A DNA stretch of 64,000 bases from Rummeliibacillus suwonensis (GTDB lineage Bacteria; Bacillota; Bacilli; Bacillales_A; Planococcaceae): assembly GCF_007896435.1 (NCBI RefSeq), contig NZ_VCBL01000001.1:353994-417993 (forward strand). Direction: 5' to 3'. The number at the start of each line of letters is the position of its first letter. The first letter of the stretch is position 1. The notes under the pieces are model-generated. The model did not search any database and had not been told where the DNA came from. It was given only the letters and a program-made list of their open reading frames with translations. Below, one piece after another: positions 37,125 to 46,133 of the stretch. Position numbers and translations under genes: made by a program.

Positions 37125-38084
37125 ATGAAAAAGCACGTATTTGCAGCAGCTTTACTTGTAACATCTGTTCTATTTGCAGGTTGTCAGTCTACAAGTAAAT
37201 CTGGCGATACATCAAAAGAAAGCAAAATCGACATTGTAACAAGTTTTTATCCTATGTATGAATTTACAAAAGAGGTGGCAGGGGATAAAGCAAATGTTTC
37301 TATGCTTATTCCTTCCTCCGTCGAACCACATGATTGGGAACCAGCAGCAAAAGATCTAGAACAAATCCAGAAATCAGATGCGCTCGTTTATAATAATGAA
37401 AATATGGAAACTTGGATTGACGATGTGAAAGATACAGTAGATTCGAAGGATTTATCGATCATTGATGCATCTAAAGGGATCGATCTTCTTCCTTTCACAG
37501 CCGAAGAGCATGAGGAAGAGGCTGAAGAGCATGAGGAGCATGCACATGAAGAACATGAACATGAATTCGATCCGCATTTATGGTTAAGTCCTAAGATGGC
37601 TATAAAAGAAGTTGAAAACATTGCAGATGGGTTAATCAAACTAAACCCAAAAAACAAAGCGGTGTACGAAGAAAATAAAAACAATTACATTCAAAAATTA
37701 GAAAAAATAGACCAACAATATACAGAAACATTAAGCCATGTCAAAAATAAAGAAATCATCACACAGCATGCGGCTTTTGGCTATTTAGCAGATTCTTACG
37801 GATTAAAACAAGTGCCGATTGCGGGGTTATCACCTGACAATGAACCAAGTGCTAAAGAATTAAAAGAGCTAAAAGAATTTGCGAAAGAACATAACATCAA
37901 TACGATTTTCTTTGAAGAAAACGCATCTTCTAAGGTAGCGGAAACATTAGCGAACGAATTACATGCAAAGACAGCTGTGTTAGATACACTAGAAGGTTTA
38001 AGTGAAAAGGATCAAAAGAATGGTGAAACCTATATCACTATTATGGAAAAGAACTTAAAAGTACTGCAAAAAGCTTTGAACTAA
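37125..38084 (+). CDS. znuA: Zinc ABC transporter substrate-binding lipoprotein
   Basis: 319 aa. Lipobox LFAGC (Cys near 20). Cluster A-1 fold with ligand positions EPHDWEPAAKD (His near 68), the acidic His loop EEHEEEAEEHEEHAHEEH (near 127-146) followed by DPHLWLSP, QHAAFGYLADSYGL and a C-terminal FFEENAS. The His/Glu loop is typical of zinc-specific members. AGGAGAGG precedes the ATG. Delivers zinc to ZnuB/ZnuC. Confidence 0.94.
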   Translation: MKKHVFAAALLVTSVLFAGCQSTSKSGDTSKESKIDIVTSFYPMYEFTKEVAGDKANVSMLIPSSVEPHDWEPAAKDLEQIQKSDALVYNNENMETWIDDVKDTVDSKDLSIIDASKGIDLLPFTAEEHEEEAEEHEEHAHEEHEHEFDPHLWLSPKMAIKEVENIADGLIKLNPKNKAVYEENKNNYIQKLEKIDQQYTETLSHVKNKEIITQHAAFGYLADSYGLKQVPIAGLSPDNEPSAKELKELKEFAKEHNINTIFFEENASSKVAETLANELHAKTAVLDTLEGLSEKDQKNGETYITIMEKNLKVLQKALN

Positions 38085-38098
38085 AGGATGAATAGAGA

Positions 38099-38743
38099 AT
38101 GACAAAGTCGATAATTGGTTTAAAAAATGTTACATTTGGCTACTCGCAAAATGCTGTAATAGAGAATCTTTCTTTTTCAATTGAACAAGGTCAATTTGTA
38201 GCGATGACAGGTGAAAATGGTGCAGCCAAAACAACTGCTATGAAATTGTTAGTAGGACTGTTAAAACCATGGAAAGGACTACGACAATGGCCCAGCCATT
38301 TAAGAGTAAGTTATGTACCTCAACAAATTTCATCAATTGAACAAGATTTTCCTAGTACAGTTTTTGAATTCATCGTATCCGGTTTGTGGGAATCGAAAAA
38401 ATGGTATCAACGGATATCAAAAGATGATAAAAAAAGAGCTAGAGAAATGATTGATAGATTTGAATTACAAAGTGTAGTAAATCAACCTATCGGAAAATTA
38501 TCTGGTGGTCAAAAACAAAAAGCATGTGTGGCAAGAGCATTTATGTCGAATCCAGATATTCTATTATTAGATGAGCCAACTACTGGGATGGATGAAAAAA
38601 CGCGCCATATGTTTTATAAAATAGTAAAGAGCATGTGCCCTCAAGTGACAATTGTTATGATTACACACCATATTCATGAACTTAATCCATATATCGACCA
38701 AATCATTCATCTTGAAAGAAGGCATGAACCTTGTTTGAATTAG
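38099..38743 (+). CDS. znuC: Zinc ABC transporter ATPase
   Basis: 214 aa. Walker A reads GENGAAKTT, with Ala in place of the usual second-last Gly (GxxGxGK); signature LSGGQKQKACVARA, Walker B ILLLDEPTTGMD, switch His in MITHHIHEL. The Ala variant occurs in some ZnuC/AdcC proteins and need not be inactivating. It overlaps znuB by 13 bases. Confidence 0.92.
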   Translation: MTKSIIGLKNVTFGYSQNAVIENLSFSIEQGQFVAMTGENGAAKTTAMKLLVGLLKPWKGLRQWPSHLRVSYVPQQISSIEQDFPSTVFEFIVSGLWESKKWYQRISKDDKKRAREMIDRFELQSVVNQPIGKLSGGQKQKACVARAFMSNPDILLLDEPTTGMDEKTRHMFYKIVKSMCPQVTIVMITHHIHELNPYIDQIIHLERRHEPCLN

Positions 38744-39549
38744 CTTTTATGCAACGAGCATTACTAGCAGGAATGCTTATAGCAGTGATTGCACCGATTA
38801 TTGGCGTATTTTTGATTATGCGGAAACAATCACTGATCGCCGATACATTGAGCCATATTGCTTTAGCAGGTGTGGCAGTAGGTTTAGTGCTAGGAAGATC
38901 TCCTGAATGGATGAGCGTGATGATCGTTGTTTTAGGTTCTTTGCTGATTGAATTTTTACGATTTCGTTTTAAAAGTTACTCCGATGTTTCGATTGCGATT
39001 ATGATGGCGGCTGGCTTATCCATTGCCCTTTGTTTAATGTCTATTAGTCCAAGCGGTACAAAAACGATGAATCAATATTTGTTTGGCTCGATCGTAACAG
39101 TTACTCAACACCAGATTAATGTGTTTTTCCTAGTAACAATCGGTATTTTCATCTATTTTGCGGTGACAAAACGTTCACTGTATACGATGATTTTCAATGA
39201 AGATGTTGCAAGGGTGGCAGGTATCTCAACAAAGATTCTCTCTTTCTCATTTAGCGCAGTAATTGGGCTGTTGATTTCAATGATGATCCCAATGATCGGC
39301 ATGCTTCTTGTTTCAGCCATTATTATCTTACCGGCTGCTATAGCCATCCAATTAACGTCAAGATTTCGTTTTGTATTTATAATTGCAACGCTTGTTTCTA
39401 TCGTTTGTACGTTTTTAGGCCTAGTAAGCTCTTATAAAATAGGAACACCACCCGGGGCAAGTATTGCTCTTTGGATGGTCTTTGGTGTCTTACTAACATT
39501 ACTCTATAAAAAAGCAAAAGAATTACTTTTTAAAAGAATGGGAGAATAA
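38731..39549 (+). CDS. znuB: Zinc ABC transporter permease
   Basis: 272 aa, about eight membrane helices, ABC-3 family. TTG start inside znuC; it begins [20 protein letters not shown] and has [19 protein letters not shown], the conserved cytoplasmic coupling motif. Forms the zinc channel with ZnuA and ZnuC. One base separates its stop from the following COG0523 gene. Confidence 0.92.
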   Translation: MFELAFMQRALLAGMLIAVIAPIIGVFLIMRKQSLIADTLSHIALAGVAVGLVLGRSPEWMSVMIVVLGSLLIEFLRFRFKSYSDVSIAIMMAAGLSIALCLMSISPSGTKTMNQYLFGSIVTVTQHQINVFFLVTIGIFIYFAVTKRSLYTMIFNEDVARVAGISTKILSFSFSAVIGLLISMMIPMIGMLLVSAIIILPAAIAIQLTSRFRFVFIIATLVSIVCTFLGLVSSYKIGTPPGASIALWMVFGVLLTLLYKKAKELLFKRMGE

Positions 39550-39550
39550 T

Positions 39551-40729
39551 ATGGATAAAATACCTGTTACGGTGCTTAGTGGTTATCTAGGAGCAGGAAA
39601 AACAACGATTTTGAATCACTTATTGGATAATCGTGAAGGAAAAAAACTAGCTGTTATTGTGAATGATATGAGTGAAGTCAATATCGATATGCAATTGGTG
39701 GAAAACCAAGGCTTTTCAAGAACAACAGAAAAACTAGTAGAACTATCAAATGGTTGTATTTGTTGTACATTACGGGAAGATTTAATGATTGAAGTTGAAA
39801 AATTAGTTCAGCAAGGGGACATTGATGGCATCGTTATTGAATCAACAGGAATTAGTGAGCCAATCCCCGTGGCGCAAACCTTTACGTATATCGATGAAGA
39901 AACAGGGATCGATTTAACACCACATTGTTATCTAGATACAATGATTACGGTCGTTGATGCCAACCGATTTTGGCACGATTATGAAAGCGGTGAAACGTTA
40001 TTAGAATGTCGGCAAACCGATGATCCTGATGATCAACGGGATGTCTCGGATTTGTTGATTGACCAGCTCGAGTTTGCCAATATTTTATGTATTACAAAAT
40101 CAGATTTAGTGACACCAGAATATTTGGAAAGATTTCAGGCCTTTTTAGCAAAAGTGAATCCTATAGCTGAGCAGCATATCGTTCGTAATGGATCCATTTC
40201 ACCCAATCTATTATTAAATCGCCATTTATTTGATTTTGACCAAGTAAGTGAAGGTGCTGGCTGGATCAAAGAGCTAAATGAAGAGCATACTCCTGAAACA
40301 GAGGAATATGGTATATCGTCATTTGTCTATCGTAGAAAGCGGCCATTTCATCCGCAAAGATGGTTCGAATGGTTAGAAAATTTATCTTCTGAAATTGTAC
40401 GAGCAAAAGGTTTCTTTTGGCTGGCAACCCGTGATATACCTGGAATGATTTCGCAGGCAGGTGCATCTATTCAGCTTCAGGGTGCTGGCGAATGGATAGC
40501 AAACTTATCTCCTGAAGAACAAGAGGCGGAATTTTATGAAGACCCTACCCTAAAAGAAAGATGGGATCCGGTTTATGGAGATCGCCAAACCGAGATTGTG
40601 TTAATAGGAATAGGGATAAATCAAGATCAAATTGAGCAACAATTAGATCGATGTTTATTAACCGATCTTGAAATGAACGAGGACTGGTCCAAATTAGATG
40701 ATCCTCTCCCAAAGTTTAACGCACATTAA
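39551..40729 (+). CDS. Third COG0523 GTPase, ZagA/YciC-like
   Basis: 392 aa, clearly paralogous to the 34986 gene along its length ([46 protein letters not shown]). The last residues, KFNAH, and the stop lie in the degenerate family A fragment A4. Two ZagA-like paralogues bracket znuACB, so gene duplication in this operon or stepwise zinc rationing can be considered. Confidence 0.9.
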   Translation: MDKIPVTVLSGYLGAGKTTILNHLLDNREGKKLAVIVNDMSEVNIDMQLVENQGFSRTTEKLVELSNGCICCTLREDLMIEVEKLVQQGDIDGIVIESTGISEPIPVAQTFTYIDEETGIDLTPHCYLDTMITVVDANRFWHDYESGETLLECRQTDDPDDQRDVSDLLIDQLEFANILCITKSDLVTPEYLERFQAFLAKVNPIAEQHIVRNGSISPNLLLNRHLFDFDQVSEGAGWIKELNEEHTPETEEYGISSFVYRRKRPFHPQRWFEWLENLSSEIVRAKGFFWLATRDIPGMISQAGASIQLQGAGEWIANLSPEEQEAEFYEDPTLKERWDPVYGDRQTEIVLIGIGINQDQIEQQLDRCLLTDLEMNEDWSKLDDPLPKFNAH

Positions 40730-40790
40730 CGGGCAGCAAGATCTTTGTATGAAGATTTGTTCGTTAACACGATTGAATAACGTAAATCTG
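40715..40790 (+). repeat. Degenerate family A fragment (A4)
   Basis: TTTAACGCACATTAACGGGC followed by AGCAAGATC resembles the left end of the family; ACACGATTGAAT resembles the middle. The right hairpin and TTTAT end are missing. It holds the stop codon of the upstream gene. Confidence 0.55.
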
Positions 40791-40798
40791 AGTTTTTC

Positions 40799-40835
40799 AA
40801 CTGAGTACAAAATGGAGCTGTACTCAGTTTTTTTG
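40799..40835 (+). terminator. Terminator of the zinc operon
   Basis: AACTGAGTACA / TGTACTCAGTT perfect 11-bp stem with a 9-base loop, followed by TTTTTTTG. Nothing else is recognised in 40836-41040. Confidence 0.9.
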
Positions 40836-41055
40836 CATGTCCATATTGACGGCAACAAGAAGCGAAAGTTTAATTGCAGATTGGATAGTAGAGCTCAAAG
40901 TGAAGAAAATGATTACCATTGAAAAAAGTATAAGGTTTGAACAAAATTATTTAAAAGTAAAAAAGAGGATATTTTACAATTATATATAAAATTGCATGTA
41001 TTATTTAATCTAAATTTACAATATTTATGTTATTATATTTTTAGGAGGTGTTACT

Positions 41056-41802
41056 ATTTTAGAAATAGACAATGTGAGCTTTTTTTATAAAAAGGACAAT
41101 CCTGTATTAAAGAATATTAATCTGAAGATCAATAAAGGAGAATTTACCGCAATTGCTGGACCAAATGGTTGTGGCAAGACTACTTTGATCAAACTGATTT
41201 GTAATTTATTAAAGCTAAAAGAAGGGAAGATTCAATTTAATGGATTATCAATGCAGGATATAAGAGTTAAATGTGGAATATTTTACTTACCCAGTGATGA
41301 TTATCTCCCTGAATTTTTAAATGGTATGGAATATATCCATTTACTGGGACGTCTTTATCATAAGAAGATCGCTCAAGAGGAAATTGATTTCTTCCTTCGT
41401 TATCTAAAATTGGATGATGCTTGTTATGAAATAATTGAAACCTATTCATTTGGGATGAAAAAAAAGTTACAAATCATTTGTGCTCTTTTAGTCAATCCTG
41501 AATTGTTAATCATCGATGAAACCCTAAATGGTATTGATGTGGAATCCAAAATGATCATAAAGTTACTCCTAAACAATTATGTAAAAGAAGGTGGTACGAT
41601 ACTCTTTTGTTCACACGACTTAGACTTAGTAGAGGAGTTATGTGAAAGGGTGGTTATTTTGTATGATGGTAAAATATACTTAGATCAGCTTACACAAGAC
41701 ATAAAAAATACGACGTTAGAAAAAATATTCATGGACTTAATAAATATGGATGTGGTTAAAAGTGAGATCGAGTCAGGTCTTCAATCTTTTTCAAATTATT
41801 AA
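41056..41802 (+). CDS. ABC transporter ATPase of the peptide-maturation locus, probable ATT start
   Basis: About 248 aa. Walker A GPNGCGKTT, signature YSFGMKKKLQIICALL (degenerate), Walker B LLIIDETLNGIDVE, switch His FCSHDLDL. Homologues start MLEIDNVSFFY; here the codons for LEIDNVS are preceded by ATT (41056), seven bases after AGGAGGT, and no ATG, GTG or TTG lies in place. A GTG at 41074 would cut the first beta strand. Walker B ends in Glu-Thr rather than Glu-Pro. Similar in size and pairing to SkfE/YydI-type exporters or immunity pumps. It overlaps the permease ORF. Confidence 0.85.
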   Translation: MLEIDNVSFFYKKDNPVLKNINLKINKGEFTAIAGPNGCGKTTLIKLICNLLKLKEGKIQFNGLSMQDIRVKCGIFYLPSDDYLPEFLNGMEYIHLLGRLYHKKIAQEEIDFFLRYLKLDDACYEIIETYSFGMKKKLQIICALLVNPELLIIDETLNGIDVESKMIIKLLLNNYVKEGGTILFCSHDLDLVEELCERVVILYDGKIYLDQLTQDIKNTTLEKIFMDLINMDVVKSEIESGLQSFSNY

Positions 41803-43183
41803 GTTATATTTTATAAGAAAAGTTTTAAATTTAGGACCTTTAAAAAATCCCTTGTTTCGATTTTCTATTATTTTTGTTTTTTTGCTGATACTAAGTGGTT
41901 TGACATTTATCATTTATACTTTTTTTGAAGGAATAGAAAATCAGACTGCTGGAATCAGATTAATCCTGACAGTATATACGGTTACTATATTATTATGGAC
42001 CCTCATCATTTTTATTTTTGTTAAAATGTTGTTCATGAAATCAACTGATTTTTTAAAATTGACTTTTACATTTCCTGTGACGATGCAAGAACGTAATACC
42101 GCACTTTTAATTTTTGAAATGGCTATATCCATTTTGCTGATATCGATATTGTCATCGTCGGTCATTATTTCTTTAGTGATTAAATATCATTTTCAATTTC
42201 TTCCACAATTGATAACTTGTATTTTTTTTACAAGCATCACTGCATATCTATTATTACAGGTAGTTACAAAAATACTCTTATATATCATCAATATTTTTAA
42301 ATTAGTAAAATTAAAAGATGTTTTCATTATTATATTCTTTTCTTTGATTTTTTTTGAACTATATGCTAATTCAAGATTCATAGTAGAGGATATAATCCTT
42401 TCCTATCTAGATCACAAAGATCCATCTTTTCATATCGCCATTATATGGCCATGGATTATGTGGAATTCTAATCTTTTCATTACATCTTTAATCTTTTTAG
42501 CGGTTAGCATTTGTTTCGTTATTTTGGTGATTATAATACCTGACAACTCTTATATGTCCTCACAGAAATATGTATATGTATCCATACGAAAAAAACAAAT
42601 CAATTTGTTCACAAGTTATCTTTATAGCATTATGAGAAAAGAAGATACCATGAATTATGTGGCGATTTCTTACTTAGTTTTTTTTATCCTCTTTGCTAAT
42701 GGTTACCATGAATATTTATTATATTCGCTATTACCTATCGCTTTTAATGGTATCTATCATTTTGTGAATACAAATCCATTAAGAAAATTAACTCAGCAAA
42801 TAGATTATAGCGTTTTAAGAGATTATATTTATTTGATAGGCAGCCAATTGATCAATATCGTATTTTATTCGATTCCGATGCTTATATGCATGGTGGTTTT
42901 AGGGTTATTCGATAGGCATAGTATAGAGGCGTTAGCAGTGATTGTCGTATCTGTATTGATGTTTTCATTAGTTGGAATATTGTTCCCTCCTTATGAGGAT
43001 AATCCATTCTCGATTATGATCAGCTTTTTCATCATTTTCTCTTTAGGTATTTTTTTAGCCTTTATGATTTTTATCTTGCAGTTATCTGTTTTATACAACA
43101 TCATCCTATTTATGATGCTAGTGTGTATGGTCGTTTATTTGAGCATGTTAGGACTTGTAAAATTGAAGGAGGAGAGTTTTTGA
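41750..43183 (+). CDS. Large ABC permease-like membrane protein
   Basis: Up to 477 aa with about 11-12 hydrophobic segments and no known enzymatic motif. Size and position after the ATPase fit SkfF-like permeases of antimicrobial peptide export or immunity. Start is uncertain: ATG 41750 or GTG 41762 both lie inside the ATPase gene with weak RBS, and translation may be coupled. The stop overlaps the next TTG start (TTGA). Confidence 0.7.
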   Translation: MWLKVRSSQVFNLFQIIKLYFIRKVLNLGPLKNPLFRFSIIFVFLLILSGLTFIIYTFFEGIENQTAGIRLILTVYTVTILLWTLIIFIFVKMLFMKSTDFLKLTFTFPVTMQERNTALLIFEMAISILLISILSSSVIISLVIKYHFQFLPQLITCIFFTSITAYLLLQVVTKILLYIINIFKLVKLKDVFIIIFFSLIFFELYANSRFIVEDIILSYLDHKDPSFHIAIIWPWIMWNSNLFITSLIFLAVSICFVILVIIIPDNSYMSSQKYVYVSIRKKQINLFTSYLYSIMRKEDTMNYVAISYLVFFILFANGYHEYLLYSLLPIAFNGIYHFVNTNPLRKLTQQIDYSVLRDYIYLIGSQLINIVFYSIPMLICMVVLGLFDRHSIEALAVIVVSVLMFSLVGILFPPYEDNPFSIMISFFIIFSLGIFLAFMIFILQLSVLYNIILFMMLVCMVVYLSMLGLVKLKEESF

Positions 43184-43500
43184 AGAATTTAATAGTGATT
43201 ATTAATTCAATCATTGCCGCATTTGTGGCTACATTAATAACATTGACCGGAGCGTTTCTCTATATGTTATTCAATGGAGGGGGAGAGGTAGGAAAAAGAA
43301 CGATATTCTTCAAGGCACTATTTTTTGATAATGTTGAAAAAAAGGATGGGACAGTAAAGTTAAATTTTGGTGTTGAGAATTTTACGCCTATTATTATCGT
43401 ATTTGCTGTATATGTCGTCATTTTTATTGTGTTTTTCCAAATATATAATATGCTAAAAAATAAACAGGATCAATTAAGAAAAGAGATTAATCACCTATAA
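43180..43500 (+). CDS. Small two-span membrane protein with extracytoplasmic loop
   Basis: 106 aa, TTG start after GGAGGAG. Two membrane helices (about 6-30 and 72-92) flank a loop of about 40 residues (NGGGEVGKRTIFFKALFF...), then a charged coiled C-terminus (LKNKQDQLRKEINHL). Overlaps the permease stop by four bases and the next start by one. Not recognised; could be an accessory, immunity or second precursor protein. Confidence 0.65.
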   Translation: MKNLIVIINSIIAAFVATLITLTGAFLYMLFNGGGEVGKRTIFFKALFFDNVEKKDGTVKLNFGVENFTPIIIVFAVYVVIFIVFFQIYNMLKNKQDQLRKEINHL

Positions 43501-44030
43501 TGCTAAAAAAGACAAGTATAGATAGGATCAACTTACTGAATTTCTTTTTGATTTTTTTAAAATTTTATAAATATGAACTGTTGTTCCTGACGATTTTCTT
43601 TATAGGTATTTATATATTTTTAGCATATTTCGGGGTAGCTGAACTTGCTATCTACTATGCAGTGCTTAGTGTAGGATTAGTGATTTCTTATTTATTGCAT
43701 GAATATAGTCATATTATCGTTTTTAAAATAATAAATAAGACTGGTGAAATGACAATAGAAAAAAATTGGCATAGGATTTCTATTGTTCCTTCCTATAAAG
43801 TTAGCGGAAAAAATCTGGTTCTTGTAGCAATCTCTGGTCCTTTGATATGTGGATTCATAGGGTTTCTTCTTTTGTTTAGTCCCTACTTGATCATTCAAAT
43901 TGTAGGAGGTTTTTTTCTAATCCACTTGCTTTTTGTTCTTCCTCCGTTTGGAGATGGAATGATGATGATAAAAGGGATACTTGAAATGACATCGAAAGGA
44001 GGTGAGAAAAATGGTAGCGACAACCGTTAA
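43500..44030 (+). CDS. M50-like intramembrane zinc metalloprotease
   Basis: 176 aa, about five membrane segments. LLHEYSHIIVF holds HExxH (His near residue 66) in a helix, and VLPPFGDGMMMIKG near 160 fits the second S2P motif with Asp-Gly. Similar small M50 proteases (for example YydH) accompany peptide operons and cut membrane-spanning precursors. It overlaps the upstream stop (TAATG) and the peptide gene by 20 bases, so its substrate is probably the neighbouring 87-aa peptide. The substrate link is inference. Confidence 0.75.
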   Translation: MLKKTSIDRINLLNFFLIFLKFYKYELLFLTIFFIGIYIFLAYFGVAELAIYYAVLSVGLVISYLLHEYSHIIVFKIINKTGEMTIEKNWHRISIVPSYKVSGKNLVLVAISGPLICGFIGFLLLFSPYLIIQIVGGFFLIHLLFVLPPFGDGMMMIKGILEMTSKGGEKNGSDNR

Positions 44031-44274
44031 TAGCATTTTTGTTTACATTATGTCTTTTTTCAATACGCTAAAAGCAAGAGCCACTAACTCTTTTGAAAAC
44101 AAATTAGTTAAATGTGATGCTTGGTATCTTGTATTATTGGCAGTACTAATGACACTAGCATTCACAATCTATGCAGGCTTAATGATTTGGTGTGTTGTTT
44201 ACAAAGGCAAAAGTTTTACCGGCAATTGGCAGTGGAGCACATCAGGCGTATCAATAAGTGCTGAGTGTAAATAA
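44011..44274 (+). CDS. 87-aa single-span peptide, candidate protease substrate or bacteriocin
   Basis: ATG 44011 follows AAAGGAGGTGAG. Residues 1-37 are amphipathic with Lys/Arg, 38-62 are hydrophobic (WYLVLLAVLMTLAFTIYAGL), then 25 polar residues follow (YKGKSFTGNWQWSTSGVS) ending in AECK. Cys35, Cys61 and Cys86. No double-Gly leader or signal cleavage site is obvious. The membrane helix plus an M50 protease gene just upstream suggests release of the C-terminal piece. A hairpin follows the gene. No known bacteriocin family was recognised. Confidence 0.65.
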   Translation: MVATTVNSIFVYIMSFFNTLKARATNSFENKLVKCDAWYLVLLAVLMTLAFTIYAGLMIWCVVYKGKSFTGNWQWSTSGVSISAECK

Positions 44275-44288
44275 CCGAAAGACTAATT

Positions 44289-44327
44289 GTTACGTAGAAA
44301 GAGTGGTCTAGACTCTTTCTATGTAAC
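44289..44327 (+). terminator. Long hairpin ending the peptide locus
   Basis: GTTACGTAGAAAGAGT pairs with ACTCTTTCTATGTAAC (one mismatch) across a short loop. No T-run follows, so termination strength is uncertain; it may also stabilise the mRNA 3' end. Confidence 0.65.
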
Positions 44328-44397
44328 ATCCCTATGTAAACAACAGATGAACTTAAATTTAATGTATACTCTTCTATTTGTCAACTTATAGGCACCT

Positions 44398-44571
44398 TTT
44401 ATCCCACATTAACAACTAGTAAGGCCTTCATTTTAAGATTCCAAGTGTTCTTTCATAAGCGATTGCTTATAACTTATACATAAAAAGCAGAGAACCAAGT
44501 AGGAATCAACTGCTTGTAAAAATCTGATTGGTTTAACAGTAGGAAAAATTCCTGTGTTCCTTTCACTTTAT
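44398..44571 (+). mobile_element. Family A palindromic element, copy A5 (diverged)
   Basis: TTTATCCCACATTAACAACT to CTTTCACTTTAT, 174 bp. Both ends are kept but the stems have drifted and the middle has an extra hairpin (ATAAGCGATTGCTTAT). Confidence 0.75.
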
Positions 44572-44645
44572 GTCATCATGTGGTTTTGTATGTTTATTTA
44601 TCCTAATGAAAATAACTAAGAGTTTAATATAAAGCAAATGATATC

Positions 44646-45013
44646 ACGCGTGTTGATTTTACAAAATTAGGGGGTGTCTGTTTGGTATAGTTTTTGAAAA
44701 ACCCTGTATGTTTAAGACCATTTATATAGATCTTCGCTGCGGCTTGCTCGAGTCCTCGAAAATGCAAGCATTTCCTTCGTGCGGTGTGATTCGAGGAAGA
44801 AAATTCAACGTCCCGCGGGAAAAGCGAATAGATGAGAACCCGCAGCGTAGCGATTAAGGAACGGAGTCTAAGGGCGTCACGTCCTGTGGCAACGACTCCG
44901 TGACCAACATCCTGTTGTCCCCAGCGTTCGCCCGCAGGAAAGCGAGCAAGCCTTCGCTGCAATCAATAAATTCCCCTATTTTCATGGATTAAATTGGATA
45001 ATCAATAGGCCTG
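44646..45013. mobile_element. Family B MITE-like element, copy B6
   Basis: Almost identical in its core to B5 (34196-34568). Ends are ACGCGTGTTGATT and AATCAATAGGCCTG. No coding content. Confidence 0.78.
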
Positions 45014-45099
45014 AAATGATATAGTAGTATTCTTTTTTATTTTTTCCTAATGGGTGTAATAATATTATGTATAAGATGGCAGATAGGAGAATTTTTATA

Positions 45100-45657
45100 A
45101 TGACATATTCTATGCAAGCGACTAATCAGAAGGAAAAGAAAATCATCGAACGAAAAATTCGATATGATTCAACGATTGTAGAAACAGATTGTGTTCTATT
45201 AGAAGTAAAAGATCAAAAAATCACGCTTTTTCACAAAATCGAAGAATCTTTTACGATGAAAGGGAACTCGTATGAATTGACCATCCCAAAAGGAAGTTAC
45301 ACGCTTGCTTATTATTGGAAGGATCGTCCTTATAATTTGTATATTTGGAGAGACAAAAATGGTGCTTATTTAGGCTCTTATTTTAATATTGTCAAAAACA
45401 CTCATTTTACAGATGTGATGTTATCCTTTGAAGATTTGATCATTGATCTTTTAGTTTTTCCTAATGGAGACTATTTTATATTAGATGAGGATGAGCTACC
45501 TGTGCCTTTCCATCAATTTGAGAATGGAGTTGTGCAGCAATCACTACAGGATTTGATCCATTCGCTTCCTATTTTTACATCTCAGACTTTACCGCTAAAC
45601 AGAGAAAAATATAGCCACGAAGAACTTCTCCATTTATACCGCTTTAACGAGCAGTAA
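45100..45657 (+). CDS. DUF402-family protein (FomD-like fold)
   Basis: 185 aa. ERKIRYDSTIVETDC, then AYYWKDRPYNLYIWRDKNGAYLG and DLIIDLLVFPNGDYFILDEDEL follow the DUF402 pattern, with the acidic residues that bind divalent metal in nucleoside-phosphatase relatives. Function here is unknown. ATG 45100 has AGGAG ten bases ahead. The last residues (LYRFNEQ) and the stop are encoded by family A element A6, so the natural C-terminus has been replaced. Confidence 0.75.
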   Translation: MTYSMQATNQKEKKIIERKIRYDSTIVETDCVLLEVKDQKITLFHKIEESFTMKGNSYELTIPKGSYTLAYYWKDRPYNLYIWRDKNGAYLGSYFNIVKNTHFTDVMLSFEDLIIDLLVFPNGDYFILDEDELPVPFHQFENGVVQQSLQDLIHSLPIFTSQTLPLNREKYSHEELLHLYRFNEQ

Positions 45658-45849
45658 GACCCCATCTCAAGATTTAAAGAGAAACGAAAAAGATAGATGG
45701 GGGATAAACTGCCTGTAAAAGTCCGATTGGTTCGGGCTAACAAGATGTTGGTCCTTCAGGTGTTGCCACAGGACGTGGCGCTTTTAACCTGAGTTCCTCT
45801 ATTTTAGTGGGGGATGAAGAAAACCCCCACTGATGGAGTTTCACTTTAT
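45633..45849 (+). mobile_element. Family A palindromic element, copy A6 (long form)
   Basis: 217 bp, TTTATACCGCTTTAACGAGC to GTTTCACTTTAT, with the same 60-base insert (GCCACAGGACGTGGC) as A2. It ends the DUF402 gene. A short family B tail (TTGGATAATCAGTGTCTG) follows near 45916-45933. Confidence 0.85.
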
Positions 45850-46008
45850 ACCAAGCCAACTAGTAGTATATATCTCTCCACAAGACTTGAAAACAACATA
45901 TTTTAATGGATGAAATTGGATAATCAGTGTCTGATCGATTATCTAATGATTGAGAGTCGGGCATTTCATAAAATCCTTTAGTAGCTTTTAGGGTGAATTA
46001 TATTACAC

Positions 46009-46042
46009 AAGCAACTGTCTTATGCGGATAGTTGCTTTTTTT
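46009..46042 (+). terminator. Terminator or attenuator in the brnQ leader
   Basis: AAGCAACT (46009-46016) pairs with AGTTGCTT (46030-46037) and is followed by TTTTT. It lies 91 bases before brnQ. No T-box elements were found, so whether it ends an upstream transcript or attenuates brnQ is open. Confidence 0.65.
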
Positions 46043-46133
46043 ACTCTTGTACTCTTGTTGTTTCGTAAGAATATTGGTAATATACTAAAATTACTATATA
46101 AAATAAAAAATTTAAGTAATAAGGAGATTCGTT

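Noticed and set aside
40698-40922. 74-codon ORF after the third COG0523 gene
   Set aside because: It reads through the A4 fragment and a strong terminator and shows no protein family features.
45860-46133. T-box or other amino-acid riboswitch before brnQ
   Set aside because: The leader has a terminator hairpin but lacks the T-box sequence, specifier loop and space for an aptamer.
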